From positions 1 through 50,925 of the forward strand of contig JANQRV010000489.1 in the NCBI GenBank assembly GCA_028284395.1: a stretch of 50,925 nt of DNA, in the 5' to 3' direction. The stretch is from Saprospiraceae bacterium (GTDB taxonomy: Bacteria > Bacteroidota > Bacteroidia > Chitinophagales > Saprospiraceae). The notes beneath the pieces were generated by a model. That model made no database searches, was not told where the DNA came from, and saw only the letters and a list, made by a program, of their open reading frames with translations. Positions 26,055 to 34,918 of the stretch are shown piece by piece (within the stretch, counting starts at the first letter, position 1; every line of letters starts with the position of its first letter). The position numbers and the translations under genes are program-made.

Positions 26055-27338
26055 CTATTCTACAATTGCCTGGTAGACCATGGTCTGAAATTTTTCTCTG
26101 GCTTGCAAATGGCTATACGGCATCAATTGGATCATCATCACGTAGATTAATTCTTCTTTGGGGTCGATGCGGAAAAAAGTACCCGCTGCTCCACCCCAGC
26201 CGAAAGTTCCTTCGGAACCGGTTCTGGCTGTTCCTGCCAGATCGGTGACTACCGAAAAACCGAGGCCGAAATGATTTCCGTCGCCCGGCAGCGCAATCGG
26301 GCCTCCAGCGTGTGAAATACCATTCGTATGGCTTTTGGTCATCAATTCGATCGTTTTGGGGCTCAGGAGGCGGTGGCCGTTCAATTCGCCGCCATTCAAC
26401 AACATCTGACTGAAAAGTAGATAGTCATTGGTGGTCGATACCAGTCCACCCCCTCCCGAAAACATAGTTACGGTTTTCGTATAGCGACTCTTGGCCGGGT
26501 GGTCGATCAGTTTTAATGTCCCGTCTTTGGTTGTAGTATAGTTACTGACAAACCGGTCGACTTTTTCTGCCGGCACCTCGAAATGAGTATCCGTCATCTG
26601 CAATGGTTCGAAAATGCGTTCTTTCAGAAATTCATCCAGCGGCTGACCGGAAAGCACTTCCACCAAATAGCCGCAAACATCCGTCGATACACTGTAGCGC
26701 CAACCCGTTCCGGGCTCGTAGTATAAGGGCAGTTCGCTGAGGCTTTTTACAAATTCGGCATTGTTTTTCAATGCCCATCGATTGACAGACTTGTACAGTG
26801 AATCAACGTAGGTATCGGGCCCCCATCCATAACCAAATCCACTGCTGTGACGAAGAATGTCGACCACTCGGATGGGGTTCTTAGCTGGTGCGGTAGTCCG
26901 GCCTCCGGTGTGTACCTTCATGTCTTTCAGCTCAGGAATGTATTGGTATAGTGGGTCGTTTAACTGAAATTTTCCTTCTTCATAGAGCATCATCAGTCCT
27001 ACGGAAACAATGGGTTTGGTCATGGAGTAAATGCGCCAGATGGAGTTCTCCTGGATCTTTTTCTTACTGTCTATATCCTGATGGCCATAGCTGTTGAAAT
27101 GGACCAATTTGCCCCGACGCATAATGGCAGTTTGAACCGCGGAGATTTGACCGTTGTCCACAAAGGCATGCATTTGTTCATCCAGTCTTTTCAGTCGATC
27201 GGGGGCAATACCAACGGATTCCGGTGCGGCTTTTTCGAGAACGCTCTTACTTCCGTTGATGGGGCCTGCGTACTGACTGAATAAAGGTGAAGCAAGGAAT
27301 GCCGTTAGCAGAACGATTGTGATTGATTTGTAGAACAT
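26055..27338 (-). CDS. Secreted serine hydrolase, class C beta-lactamase/family VIII esterase type
   Basis: The 427-residue protein has a signal peptide (MFYKSITIVLLTAFLASPLFSQ). The catalytic S-M-T-K motif lies at residues 105-108, the tyrosine motif is GWRYSVSTDVCG, and GWGGAAGTFFRIDP is the third conserved block. YS-x-STDV-x-G is typical of family VIII carboxylesterases rather than true beta-lactamases. Substrates may be esters or amides of nutrients; it is co-oriented with the SusC gene 23 bp downstream. Antibiotic hydrolysis is not implied. Confidence 0.88.
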   Translation of the reverse strand: MFYKSITIVLLTAFLASPLFSQYAGPINGSKSVLEKAAPESVGIAPDRLKRLDEQMHAFVDNGQISAVQTAIMRRGKLVHFNSYGHQDIDSKKKIQENSIWRIYSMTKPIVSVGLMMLYEEGKFQLNDPLYQYIPELKDMKVHTGGRTTAPAKNPIRVVDILRHSSGFGYGWGPDTYVDSLYKSVNRWALKNNAEFVKSLSELPLYYEPGTGWRYSVSTDVCGYLVEVLSGQPLDEFLKERIFEPLQMTDTHFEVPAEKVDRFVSNYTTTKDGTLKLIDHPAKSRYTKTVTMFSGGGGLVSTTNDYLLFSQMLLNGGELNGHRLLSPKTIELMTKSHTNGISHAGGPIALPGDGNHFGLGFSVVTDLAGTARTGSEGTFGWGGAAGTFFRIDPKEELIYVMMIQLMPYSHLQAREKFQTMVYQAIVE

Positions 27339-27383
27339 TTTGTCTTGATTTTGTAAGATCCGGTTGTGAATGGTTTGGTCTTG

Positions 27384-27399
27384 CCTTGTCTAAACAAGG
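27384..27399. repeat. Small perfect inverted repeat
   Basis: CCTTGT at 27384-27389 and ACAAGG at 27394-27399 flank a 4-nt loop CTAA. It lies in the 107-bp spacer between the acetyltransferase stop and the serine hydrolase start on the minus strand. It could be a weak terminator or an operator; no U-tract follows. Confidence 0.4.
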
Positions 27400-27445
27400 T
27401 CTATGGGGTGAGTAAGGGCTAAAATACGATATTAATTGAGAAATA

Positions 27446-27967
27446 TCAGATTTTAGCGGAGCGATCAATCCGGTAAAAGGAGGTCGACTTCCCATCTTCT
27501 AATCTTTCCTCAGCAAAATGCATACCTAATCGCAGCGCTACTTTCTGGGACGCTTGGTGACCTTCGTCAGTCGCGGCTACTAAATACTGGAAGCCCAACG
27601 TCCGGAAGCAATAGTCGACGATCAGTTGAGCTCCTTCCGTAGCAAAGCCTTGCCCGCTATAGGGCTTCAGGAGGGCATACAATAGCTGGGGTTGAACCTC
27701 GTCAAAGAAATACCACAGACCGGTATAGCCAATACAAATGCCCGACTCGGACAAGACCATTTTCCAAAGGCCGTAATCAGATTCTTTGAAGTGCTGTTCA
27801 TTTTTTTGAAGGACTTCCCGTGCTGTTTGTAATGAGATGCTTACGTCATCCCAAAGGAATCGCCTCACAAAAGGATCGGTATTAATTTGGTGAAAAAGTG
27901 CATGCTCTTCCGTGCGGAAGGGAATTAAGGTCAGTCGATCGGATTGAAGGATGATTGGTTTCACCAA
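27446..27967 (-). CDS. GNAT family N-acetyltransferase (RimJ/RimL type)
   Basis: The 173-residue protein has the RimJ/RimL-like start ILQSDRLTLIPFRTEEHALFHQINTDPFVRRFLWD, an acetyl-CoA binding segment near YSGQGFATEGAQLIVDYCF, and a late LGMHFAEERLEDGKSTSFYRI. It would transfer an acetyl group from acetyl-CoA to a protein N-terminus or small amine. It is divergent from the three-domain fusion gene, with 139 bp between their starts. Confidence 0.87.
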   Translation of the reverse strand: MVKPIILQSDRLTLIPFRTEEHALFHQINTDPFVRRFLWDDVSISLQTAREVLQKNEQHFKESDYGLWKMVLSESGICIGYTGLWYFFDEVQPQLLYALLKPYSGQGFATEGAQLIVDYCFRTLGFQYLVAATDEGHQASQKVALRLGMHFAEERLEDGKSTSFYRIDRSAKI

Positions 27968-28106
27968 ATAACATTGAATTTCTGACTTGGTAACAAAAGA
28001 TTAAGAGGATTAAGTTCATTTTTTGATCAATCGTTTAGGAAAAACACTTGCTCGCCGCGCATTTTTTTTGTCTTTTTATGACGAATCACTCAAAACTCAA
28101 TTGAGC

Positions 28107-31100
28107 ATGCCAGATCAAAACCAATTGTTGTCGATGGCTCAGTCGGTTTGCCGAAAATACTATCGAGAGCCTTTAAAAGTCGAGGTACTTCCCGGAGAAT
28201 TGGACCACAATTTTGCCATTACATTTTCAGATGGAGTACAGGCCATTCTGAAAGTGATGCATGCAGGAGCAACGTGGGAACAAATCGACTTTCAGGTACA
28301 ATTACTTGCACATTTGAATTGTCAACAGCTGGACTTCAAAATGCCTTCGGTAATACCGAACCGAAACGGGAAATTGATCGATTCAGTCCGCTTGGATGGA
28401 GAAGAAGGAATGCGCCAGGTTTGGATGTTGGACTGGATTCCCGGCCGTCTGTGGGCAGATGTAACGCCGAAAAGTAAAGAGTTGAGAGCAAGTCTGGGTC
28501 AGCAATTGGGTATCTTGAGCAACGGTTTAGACGGTTTCGACCATCCTTTTGGGCATCGTTTTCTGAAATGGGATCCCCGGCAAACCAGTTGGGTAAGAGA
28601 TCAATTGGCATTGCTGACCGATCCCCGCCAGTTGGAGACAGCCAACTATTTTTTGTCTTTGTTTGAAGAGCGAGTCGTTCCGCTGGAGAAACAGCTGCCA
28701 AAGTCCATTACCTATGGCGATGCTAATGACTACAATATCCTGGTGGATGAACTGCTGGACCAGCCAAGGGTCCGGAGTTTCATCGACTATGGCGATGCCG
28801 TGTACACCTATACGGCCAATGAACTGGCGATTGCCTGTGCCTATGCGGCCATGGATCTAGAGGATCCGCTAAAGGCCGTTCTGCAAATCTCCGGTGCTTA
28901 TCACGCCAGGCATCCGTTAACGGACGAAGAATTAAGCAGCCTATTCCCATTAATTGGAGCCCGGCTGCTCATCAGTGTCATTTGCTCGGCCATCAATAAA
29001 GTAGAACATCCGGACAATGAATATCTCCATATCAGTGAAAAGCCCGCTTGGGACCTCCTGTACCGGTTGAAAAAGGTCAACCCCAATTTAGCATACTATA
29101 GTTTGCGACACGCTTGCGGATTAGAAGCCTGTCCGCAGGCATTGCCTTTTCAGCAATGGGCCCGGCACCAGAAAGCTACATTCAGACCCGTGGTAATTCC
29201 GCAGACTCCCTACCGGGTCTTGGATCTATCCGTTGGTAGCCTCGATTTGGGAAACAATGAGCACTTTGAAGACAATGATCGATTTGAGCGAAAGATCGAG
29301 GCATTACTCGAGGGGCAGACCGGTATTGGCGGCTATGGGGAAGCAAGGCCATTTTATACGACGACCGATTATCAGACGATCAGTGACGACGGGCCGGTTT
29401 GGAGAACAGTACATTTAGGCATCGACATTTGGTCGCCTTCCGGCACCGCCGTTTATGCTCCTTTTGCCGGCGTGGTGCACAGCATCCGGGATAACGTGGG
29501 AGACCGCAACTACGGACCGACGATCATTCTGGAACATCAACCGGAAGACGCCCCGAAATTCTATACCTTGTACGGCCATCTGAGTCGCTCCTCGCTAAGG
29601 CGATTACAGCCGGGACAATTTGTATTGGCCGGCCAGGAAATTGCTACCATCGGGCCGCGACCGGAAAATGGCAATTGGCCACCGCATCTGCATTTCCAGG
29701 TAATGCTGGACCTGTTAGGTGAAGAGGGCGACTTTCCGGGGGTAGCCTTTCCGGAAGAGCGGGAAGTATGGCTGAGTATTTGCCCGAATCCGCAGTGGAT
29801 CCTCAATACCAATATGGAAGACAGCAGTTCTTCCCGGTCTGCAACAGACATCCTCGCGACGCGCAAAGACCACATCGGCCCGAATCTCAGCATCTCTTAC
29901 CGCCAACACCTTCATATTGTCCGGGGATACAAACAATATCTATATAGCGAGGACGGTCGCCGCTACCTGGATATGGTCAATAATGTAGCACACGTCGGTC
30001 ACGAGCATCCGCATGTGGTAAGGGCTACGCAACGTCAAACGGGCGTCCTTAACACGAATTCCCGCTATTTGCATCGCAATTTAATCGATTATGCCGAAGC
30101 CCTGTTGGCAAAATTCCCGGAGGAGCTCAGTGTTTGTTATTTCGTAAATTCCGGTAGTGAGGCGAATGAACTGGCACTCAGAATGGCCAGAACCATAACG
30201 GGCTACCGGGATTTGATCGCGGTTGAAGTAGGCTACCATGGCAATACGACGGGCTGCATTGATGTGAGTTCTTACAAATTCGACGGGAAGGGAGGCAGCG
30301 GCAGTCCCCGGTATACACACATTGCGCCGATCCCCGACACTTATCGTGGTCTTTATCGCCGTGCAGATGCCGCAGCCGGCGAGAAATACGCTGCTCATAT
30401 TGCTCATGCCATCGACGAGTTGAAAGGGCAGGGGAGTGGAATCGCCGGTTTTATCTGCGAGAGTATTCTGTCGTGTGGTGGGCAAATCGTCTTGCCCACG
30501 GGCTACCTGGCCGCGGCGTTCGAATCGGTAAGAAACGCCGGTGGCATTTGTATTATGGACGAGGTGCAGGTTGGTTTTGGCCGGGTGGGTAGTCGGTTTT
30601 GGGGTTTTGAACTTCAGAACGTGATACCGGATATCGTAACTCTTGGCAAGCCCATCGGCAATGGGCATCCACTCGGAGCAGTGGTTACTACACGGGCGGT
30701 GGCTGATGCTTTTGCCAACGGAATGGAGTTCTTTAGTACTTTTGGTGGCAACCCGGTATCCTGTGCGGTCGGTAAAGCAGTTTTGGAGGTCATCGAACAA
30801 GAAGGTTTACAAGCGAAAGCACTCGACATCGGCCAGTATCTGATGACGGGATTGAGACAACTACAGGATCAATATCCCTTGATCGGAGATGTCCGGGGAG
30901 CGGGACTTTTTTTAGGATTCGAATTAATTGACCACCGAAAAGGACTCACACCTGCGGCACATCAGGCCAGTTATCTGACCAATCGAATGCGGCAAAAAGG
31001 AGTGTTGTTGAGTACCGATGGTCCGGACGAAAACGTAATAAAAATTAAGCCTCCTTTATGCTTTGATAAAGAAAACGTAGATTTTGTGATTGGGCAGCTC

Positions 31101-31136
31101 GATTTGGTATTGCGGGAGGATTTTCTGCAATTGTAG
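28107..31136 (+). CDS. Three-domain fusion: hydroxylysine-kinase-like phosphotransferase, M23 peptidase, class III phospho-lyase/aminotransferase
   Basis: The protein has 1009 residues. Residues 1-340 are an APH-fold kinase with [13 protein letters not shown] (catalytic loop) and [12 protein letters not shown] (metal loop), the pattern of hydroxylysine kinase. Residues about 430-535 are a LytM/M23 domain with both zinc motifs intact: HLGID near 436 and HLHFQ near 526. Residues about 570-1009 are a class III PLP enzyme with the lysine in [11 protein letters not shown] (near 846) and [10 protein letters not shown], closest in style to phosphoethanolamine/phosphohydroxylysine phospho-lyases. Kinase then phospho-lyase gives a complete route for an amino alcohol such as ethanolamine or hydroxylysine. 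The peptidase could release the substrate. The frame extends to a TTG at 28023, but MPDQNQL at 28107 is the natural start. Confidence 0.9.
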   Translation: MPDQNQLLSMAQSVCRKYYREPLKVEVLPGELDHNFAITFSDGVQAILKVMHAGATWEQIDFQVQLLAHLNCQQLDFKMPSVIPNRNGKLIDSVRLDGEEGMRQVWMLDWIPGRLWADVTPKSKELRASLGQQLGILSNGLDGFDHPFGHRFLKWDPRQTSWVRDQLALLTDPRQLETANYFLSLFEERVVPLEKQLPKSITYGDANDYNILVDELLDQPRVRSFIDYGDAVYTYTANELAIACAYAAMDLEDPLKAVLQISGAYHARHPLTDEELSSLFPLIGARLLISVICSAINKVEHPDNEYLHISEKPAWDLLYRLKKVNPNLAYYSLRHACGLEACPQALPFQQWARHQKATFRPVVIPQTPYRVLDLSVGSLDLGNNEHFEDNDRFERKIEALLEGQTGIGGYGEARPFYTTTDYQTISDDGPVWRTVHLGIDIWSPSGTAVYAPFAGVVHSIRDNVGDRNYGPTIILEHQPEDAPKFYTLYGHLSRSSLRRLQPGQFVLAGQEIATIGPRPENGNWPPHLHFQVMLDLLGEEGDFPGVAFPEEREVWLSICPNPQWILNTNMEDSSSSRSATDILATRKDHIGPNLSISYRQHLHIVRGYKQYLYSEDGRRYLDMVNNVAHVGHEHPHVVRATQRQTGVLNTNSRYLHRNLIDYAEALLAKFPEELSVCYFVNSGSEANELALRMARTITGYRDLIAVEVGYHGNTTGCIDVSSYKFDGKGGSGSPRYTHIAPIPDTYRGLYRRADAAAGEKYAAHIAHAIDELKGQGSGIAGFICESILSCGGQIVLPTGYLAAAFESVRNAGGICIMDEVQVGFGRVGSRFWGFELQNVIPDIVTLGKPIGNGHPLGAVVTTRAVADAFANGMEFFSTFGGNPVSCAVGKAVLEVIEQEGLQAKALDIGQYLMTGLRQLQDQYPLIGDVRGAGLFLGFELIDHRKGLTPAAHQASYLTNRMRQKGVLLSTDGPDENVIKIKPPLCFDKENVDFVIGQLDLVLREDFLQL

Positions 31137-31152
31137 AGCCAGGGTGGTCGAT

Positions 31153-31551
31153 ATGGCCGTATTATATTGTCACATTTTTTTTAGAAATAGTTGTAAGAAA
31201 TATATCCGTAATTGTCGATTAATTCTATCTTTGTCTCTGTTATATGAAAAAAAACTTCCTGAAAAACTGGAAGAAATCCCTCTAAAATCCTGCAATCCTT
31301 CTCTGCAACACGTTTTACAATTACTCCCAAAGACAAACTCGACATACGGCAAACTATTTACTACTATGGACAGCGAAAATAGCAAACAGCTTCTTTTATA
31401 TACACTTCCTATACGGAATTTCAATTTATCTTTAGTTTCAGGAACCCTCTTCGGATTAATCAATGATGCCATTCTTCATCATGTTTATAACCGATCAAAT
31501 TACGTCTCCATATTTTCAGAAACTGTCAAGCGTAATTCTATTATGAATTAA
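31153..31551 (+). CDS. Possible small hypothetical protein, unsupported by homology
   Basis: A frame of 132 codons from the ATG at 31153 stays open through AT-rich DNA in which a stop would be expected every 15 codons or so. The translation has mixed composition (for example LPEKLEEIPLKSCNPSLQHV and GTLFGLINDAILHHVY) but matches no family I recognise, lacks a typical start context, and is overlapped by an opposite frame. It may be a young or decayed gene, or chance. Confidence 0.22.
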   Translation: MAVLYCHIFFRNSCKKYIRNCRLILSLSLLYEKKLPEKLEEIPLKSCNPSLQHVLQLLPKTNSTYGKLFTTMDSENSKQLLLYTLPIRNFNLSLVSGTLFGLINDAILHHVYNRSNYVSIFSETVKRNSIMN

Positions 31552-31663
31552 TATCTTAGTTAGAGATAGACTCCTGGCTAAGCTACTGAGGTGAGTGGAA
31601 AACGGAAATATTGAGGAAATTTGAATATTTGAAAAAATTAAATTTATTTTAGGTTATAACTCG

Positions 31664-31671
31664 TAAATTTG
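31664..31671 (+). promoter_or_regulatory. -7-like box just upstream of a terminator
   Basis: TAAATTTG matches the Bacteroidota -7 consensus, but no TTG lies at the right distance upstream. If used, transcription would begin near 31678 and stop at the hairpin at 31685-31719, giving an RNA of about 40 nt. Confidence 0.3.
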
Positions 31672-31684
31672 TTTCATGTTGAAA

Positions 31685-31719
31685 GGTTGGAGCCACTTAG
31701 GCTCCAGCCTCTTTTTTTG
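31685..31719 (+). terminator. Intrinsic terminator
   Basis: GGTTGGAGCC (31685-31694) pairs with GGCTCCAGCC (31700-31709) around a 5-nt loop with one G-U pair, followed by TCTTTTTTT. It is a classic terminator for plus-strand transcripts. On the minus strand it lies 19 bp after the DUF4349 stop with a shorter T-run (TTTC), so it may act in both directions. Confidence 0.8.
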
Positions 31720-31737
31720 TTTTTATCTTCCCGAATT

Positions 31738-32652
31738 CTATTCCGAAAACCTTTCTTTTACGTTGGAGATGATCCTAAATTTATCCAGTATCAGCAAAAG
31801 GAAATAGCCGGCAAAGGCAGCAAATGCTGCAATGATGATCAGTTGCAAATAGGTGCTGATCGTCCATTCCAATGCTTTGGTAAGCCGATGTATAAAAGGT
31901 GTTTTTGCCACCGTTTTACCTTCGGTCAAAGTAAAGCGGACCGTGCAAAATTCATTAACCTCGTCGAAATTGCCGAGCTGGACACCGAGGTTCTGCAATT
32001 GACCTTCGATTTCCAAAATTCGATTTTCCAATTCAATGTGTTCGCTGATCTTTCCGCCCCTGCTTTTTAGTTCGATCAGAGAATTGCGAATTTTTTGAAG
32101 CGATAGTTTTTCCGCATTGAGTTGGCGGTATTCATTGGTTTTATCAGCTTGGGTTACCTCCTTATTGAGGATGGTGCCGACGAGTTGGATCTCTTCATAA
32201 AACTTTTCGAAGTGATCCGGCTGTACACCAATGAGCAGGAACAGCTGCCTCGATCCCTTATTGCCCTTACTTTGTTGATATTGAATGATGGCGTTGTAAG
32301 CTTCGACGGTGCTTCGCACTTTCTTTTCATCTTGTTCGAAGTCATTCGGCCCCGATTTAGACTGTACGGAGGCAATCTTCTCGTACTTCTGATCGACTTT
32401 TACCGGACTCGGACTGGCGGTATTCCCCGCTCCGGCCGGAGCGCTCATCTTCCGGTCAAACTTTGCCGAAGCGTAATTCTTTTTTAATTCGCCCACCGAT
32501 GTACTGCCAAAAATGCCTTGGAGTTGGTCCCTTATGGGCTGTTCAACCACGGTCGAATAACTATAAATCAATCTGAAAATTAACAGTCCAAGGAAAAGGG
32601 CTGCTAATACAAGCATAGTGTTTCGGAATCTGCGGCGAAAGGACGATTGCAT
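31738..32652 (-). CDS. DUF4349 family membrane protein
   Basis: The 304-residue protein has an N-terminal membrane segment (FRNTMLVLAALFLGLLIFRLIY), a periplasmic part with GNKGSRQLFLLIGVQPDHFEKFYEEI, a coiled coil (KLSLQKIRNSLIELKS through ISEHIELENRILEIEGQLQNL), and a C-terminal membrane segment (LIIIAAFAAFAGYFLLLILD). This is the DUF4349 plan; the role is unknown, though members are often envelope stress related. I use the Met at 32652 (MQSSFRRRF), directly before the basic anchor; the frame also allows 32688. Confidence 0.85.
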   Translation of the reverse strand: MQSSFRRRFRNTMLVLAALFLGLLIFRLIYSYSTVVEQPIRDQLQGIFGSTSVGELKKNYASAKFDRKMSAPAGAGNTASPSPVKVDQKYEKIASVQSKSGPNDFEQDEKKVRSTVEAYNAIIQYQQSKGNKGSRQLFLLIGVQPDHFEKFYEEIQLVGTILNKEVTQADKTNEYRQLNAEKLSLQKIRNSLIELKSRGGKISEHIELENRILEIEGQLQNLGVQLGNFDEVNEFCTVRFTLTEGKTVAKTPFIHRLTKALEWTISTYLQLIIIAAFAAFAGYFLLLILDKFRIISNVKERFSE

Positions 32653-32732
32653 GAATTGGCACGTTTGGGAATGTAACGTCCCAATCAAAAAAGATATTAT
32701 TTGTACGATCGATTCCTGTCGCCTGGCCGCCC

Positions 32733-33521
32733 TTAAACGAAAATGGTGGCCTTCATGTAAGTGACAGCGTTGCCAATCAATTCGACTCTGTCTCCCCGAA
32801 GGTTGCAGCCCAGGTGCCCCCGGCGATCGGATACTTGTGTTGCGATGAGATCGCTTTTACCCAGTCTTTTTGCCCAATAAGGTGTCATAGTCGTGTGGGC
32901 GGAACCCGTGACGGGATCTTCGTTGATGCCTGCTGCCGGATAAAAACAGCGGGAAACAAAATCTACAGCATCTCCCGGTGCCGATACGATTACGCCGCGA
33001 GCATTGGCCAATTTGGCAATTGCGGAAAAGTCCGGCTGCAATTGTTCGACGGCACTCTGCTGGTCTAGGATGACGAGAAAGTCGTCTTTCCCTTTTAGCG
33101 TTTCGAGTGGTTGCTCAATTCCCAGTCCGTCAACAAACTCAATTGGAAACTCAGTTTGTGTCAAGTGATCCGCAGGAAAATTCATCAGGTAGCCCGATTC
33201 GGTTTTTTCTACGGTTAATTGACCGCTGCGGGTTTGAAATAAAATGTTGGGTGCTTCAAAACCGAGGTGTTCATAAAGAATGTGGGCGGCGGCCAAGGTG
33301 GCGTGGCCACAAAGGTCGACCTCCACGGCCGGCGTAAACCAACGCAAATGGTAGCCGTGCTTTTCTTTAACGAAGAAGGCGGTTTCGGATAGGTTGTTCT
33401 CGTTGGCGATTTTTTGTAAAAGATCATCATCCAACCAGTAATCCAGAGGACATATAGCAGCTGGATTGCCACCAAACACTTCCTTGGTAAAGGCATCGGC
33501 CTGATAAAGGGTTAATTCCAT
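32733..33521 (-). CDS. PhzF family isomerase
   Basis: The 262-residue protein opens with LYQADAFTKEVFGGNPAAICPL and has NNLSETAFFV with the conserved glutamate, WFTPAVEVDLCGHATLAAAH and GINEDPVTGSAHTTMTPYWA, all hallmarks of the PhzF family. Phenazine PhzF isomerises a dihydroxyanthranilate, but most members are in organisms without phenazines and have unknown substrates, so a phenazine role is not implied. It lies 4 bp downstream of tyrS on the same strand. Confidence 0.9.
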   Translation of the reverse strand: MELTLYQADAFTKEVFGGNPAAICPLDYWLDDDLLQKIANENNLSETAFFVKEKHGYHLRWFTPAVEVDLCGHATLAAAHILYEHLGFEAPNILFQTRSGQLTVEKTESGYLMNFPADHLTQTEFPIEFVDGLGIEQPLETLKGKDDFLVILDQQSAVEQLQPDFSAIAKLANARGVIVSAPGDAVDFVSRCFYPAAGINEDPVTGSAHTTMTPYWAKRLGKSDLIATQVSDRRGHLGCNLRGDRVELIGNAVTYMKATIFV

Positions 33522-33525
33522 AGAT

Positions 33526-34800
33526 TTATTCTGCTACGACAATGAATTTGTTCTTTTTGCCATTTTCAATCATCATGTATTTTCCGTGCAGCAGTGCCTC
33601 CTGATTGACCACTACCTCATGGCTGTTGACCTTTTCCTTGTTGACACTAATGGCATTGTTCTTAATGGCTTTACGAGCATTTCCCTTGGAGTCCAGGATT
33701 TGGGTTTGCTCTGCCAGTAAATCAATGATATTGAGCCCATTGGCCACCAGGTCTTTCCGGATGGAAAAGCGGGGAATTTCGGCAGCTACCGTTTCCAGTT
33801 CAGGACCTTCCATCGACAGTAAAGTGTCTCGGGATGCGCGGCGGTTGAAAAGCAATTCGGAGACTTTCTTTACCGATTCGAAGTCCTCCTTGGAGTGTAC
33901 GCGAGTTGTTAGTTCCTCGGCGAGTTGCTGTTTCAAAGCGTTCGGATTGTCGGCATGTTCCTGCTCTGCGCTTTCGATTTCTTCCTTGCTTTTCAAAGAG
34001 AAGTAACGGGTAAAAGAGGGCAGGTCCGCATCATCGGCTTTCAACCAGAATTGGTAAAACTTATAGGGAGAAGTCATTTCAGGGTCCAGCCAAATGTTTC
34101 CTTCTTCCGATTTTCCAAATTTTTTGCCATCGGATTTGGTCAGAAGAGGAGTCGTAATGGCGTAGGCTTTGCCACCCAGGTTTCGCCGGATGAACTCCGT
34201 CCCGGAAGTGATATTCCCCCATTGGTCAGAGCCTCCCATCTGTAATAGACAGTTGTGCTGCCTAAATAGGCATTGAAAATCATAGGCTTGCAGCATCTGA
34301 TAGCTGAATTCCGTAAAGGAAATCCCCGTCTCAATACGCTTTTTGACCGATTCTTTGGACATCATATAGTTGACAGTCAACGTTTTTCCCGCTTCACGCA
34401 GGAAATCGAGCACATTCATATCCTTGTAAAAATCGAGGTTGTTGACCATCAAGGCCTTGTTCTCCAATTCGTCGAAGTCCAGAAATTTTTTGAATTGTTC
34501 GGCTTGTCTGGCGAGGTTGGCATCGAGTTCCGCTTCGCTTTTGAGTTCGCGCTCCTTATCTTTGCCGGAGGGGTCGCCGATCCGGCCGGTGGCACCGCCC
34601 ATCAAAACGATCGGTCGATGTCCGGAGAGCTGGAAAAACTTGAGGATCATGATCTGGACAAAATTCCCGATGGTCAGGGATTTGGCAGTGGGGTCAAAAC
34701 CAATGTAAGCGGTCTGTATACCGCTGTTTAAGACTTCTTCGATGCCGGGCGTGGAATCCTGTAACATGCCCCGCCACCTTAGTTCTTCGATGAAATTCAT
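33526..34800 (-). CDS. tyrS: Tyrosyl-tRNA synthetase
   Basis: The 424-residue enzyme has the class I pattern: a tyrosine pocket with YIGFDPTAKSLTIGN (the HIGH-like site), LQMGGSDQWGNITSG, and the KMSKS-like loop KFGKSEEGNIW, followed by a C-terminal S4 RNA-binding domain. It charges tRNA-Tyr in the cytoplasm. Length and order are normal. The 118 bp between tyrS and the divergent permease gene hold a -7-like TATTTTTG on the minus strand (34830-34823), about 16 nt before the expected start of a short leader; no T-box was seen. Confidence 0.96.
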   Translation of the reverse strand: MNFIEELRWRGMLQDSTPGIEEVLNSGIQTAYIGFDPTAKSLTIGNFVQIMILKFFQLSGHRPIVLMGGATGRIGDPSGKDKERELKSEAELDANLARQAEQFKKFLDFDELENKALMVNNLDFYKDMNVLDFLREAGKTLTVNYMMSKESVKKRIETGISFTEFSYQMLQAYDFQCLFRQHNCLLQMGGSDQWGNITSGTEFIRRNLGGKAYAITTPLLTKSDGKKFGKSEEGNIWLDPEMTSPYKFYQFWLKADDADLPSFTRYFSLKSKEEIESAEQEHADNPNALKQQLAEELTTRVHSKEDFESVKKVSELLFNRRASRDTLLSMEGPELETVAAEIPRFSIRKDLVANGLNIIDLLAEQTQILDSKGNARKAIKNNAISVNKEKVNSHEVVVNQEALLHGKYMMIENGKKNKFIVVAE

Positions 34801-34906
34801 AAGGACTTCGATTGTTTGGCGCCAAAAATAACGAACTTCTTTAATAAGTTTTCGGCGAATAAAAATTATTTATCTCAGTTAACGAGGATGGATTAAATAG
34901 AGTTCC

Positions 34907-34914
34907 TATTTTTG
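34907..34914 (+). promoter_or_regulatory. -7 box abutting the start codon of the LolC/FtsX gene
   Basis: TATTTTTG ends only four bases before the ATG at 34919. If used, transcription would start at or within a few bases of the start codon, giving a leaderless or nearly leaderless mRNA. No clear -33 element was seen. Confidence 0.4.
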
Positions 34915-34918
34915 CAAA

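Larger units (their letters stand above)
31137..31737. other. AT-rich 600-bp region of unknown content
   Basis: This stretch is distinctly more AT-rich than the flanking genes. It contains a possible ORF on the plus strand (31153-31551), an overlapping 100-codon frame on the minus strand (31170-31472), two sequences resembling -7 boxes (TATCTTTG at 31226-31233, TAAATTTG at 31664-31671) and a strong hairpin with a U-tract (31685-31719). A tiny frame MKKNFLKNWKKSL begins at 31244, 11 nt after the first box. No tRNA or known RNA family is recognisable. Confidence 0.5.

Noticed and set aside
30081..30800. 239-codon minus-strand frame under the PLP domain
   Set aside because: It is antisense to a strongly conserved domain and has no family resemblance.
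34801..34918. T-box leader for tyrS
   Set aside because: No specifier loop or antiterminator-like structure is visible, and such leaders are not typical of this phylum.
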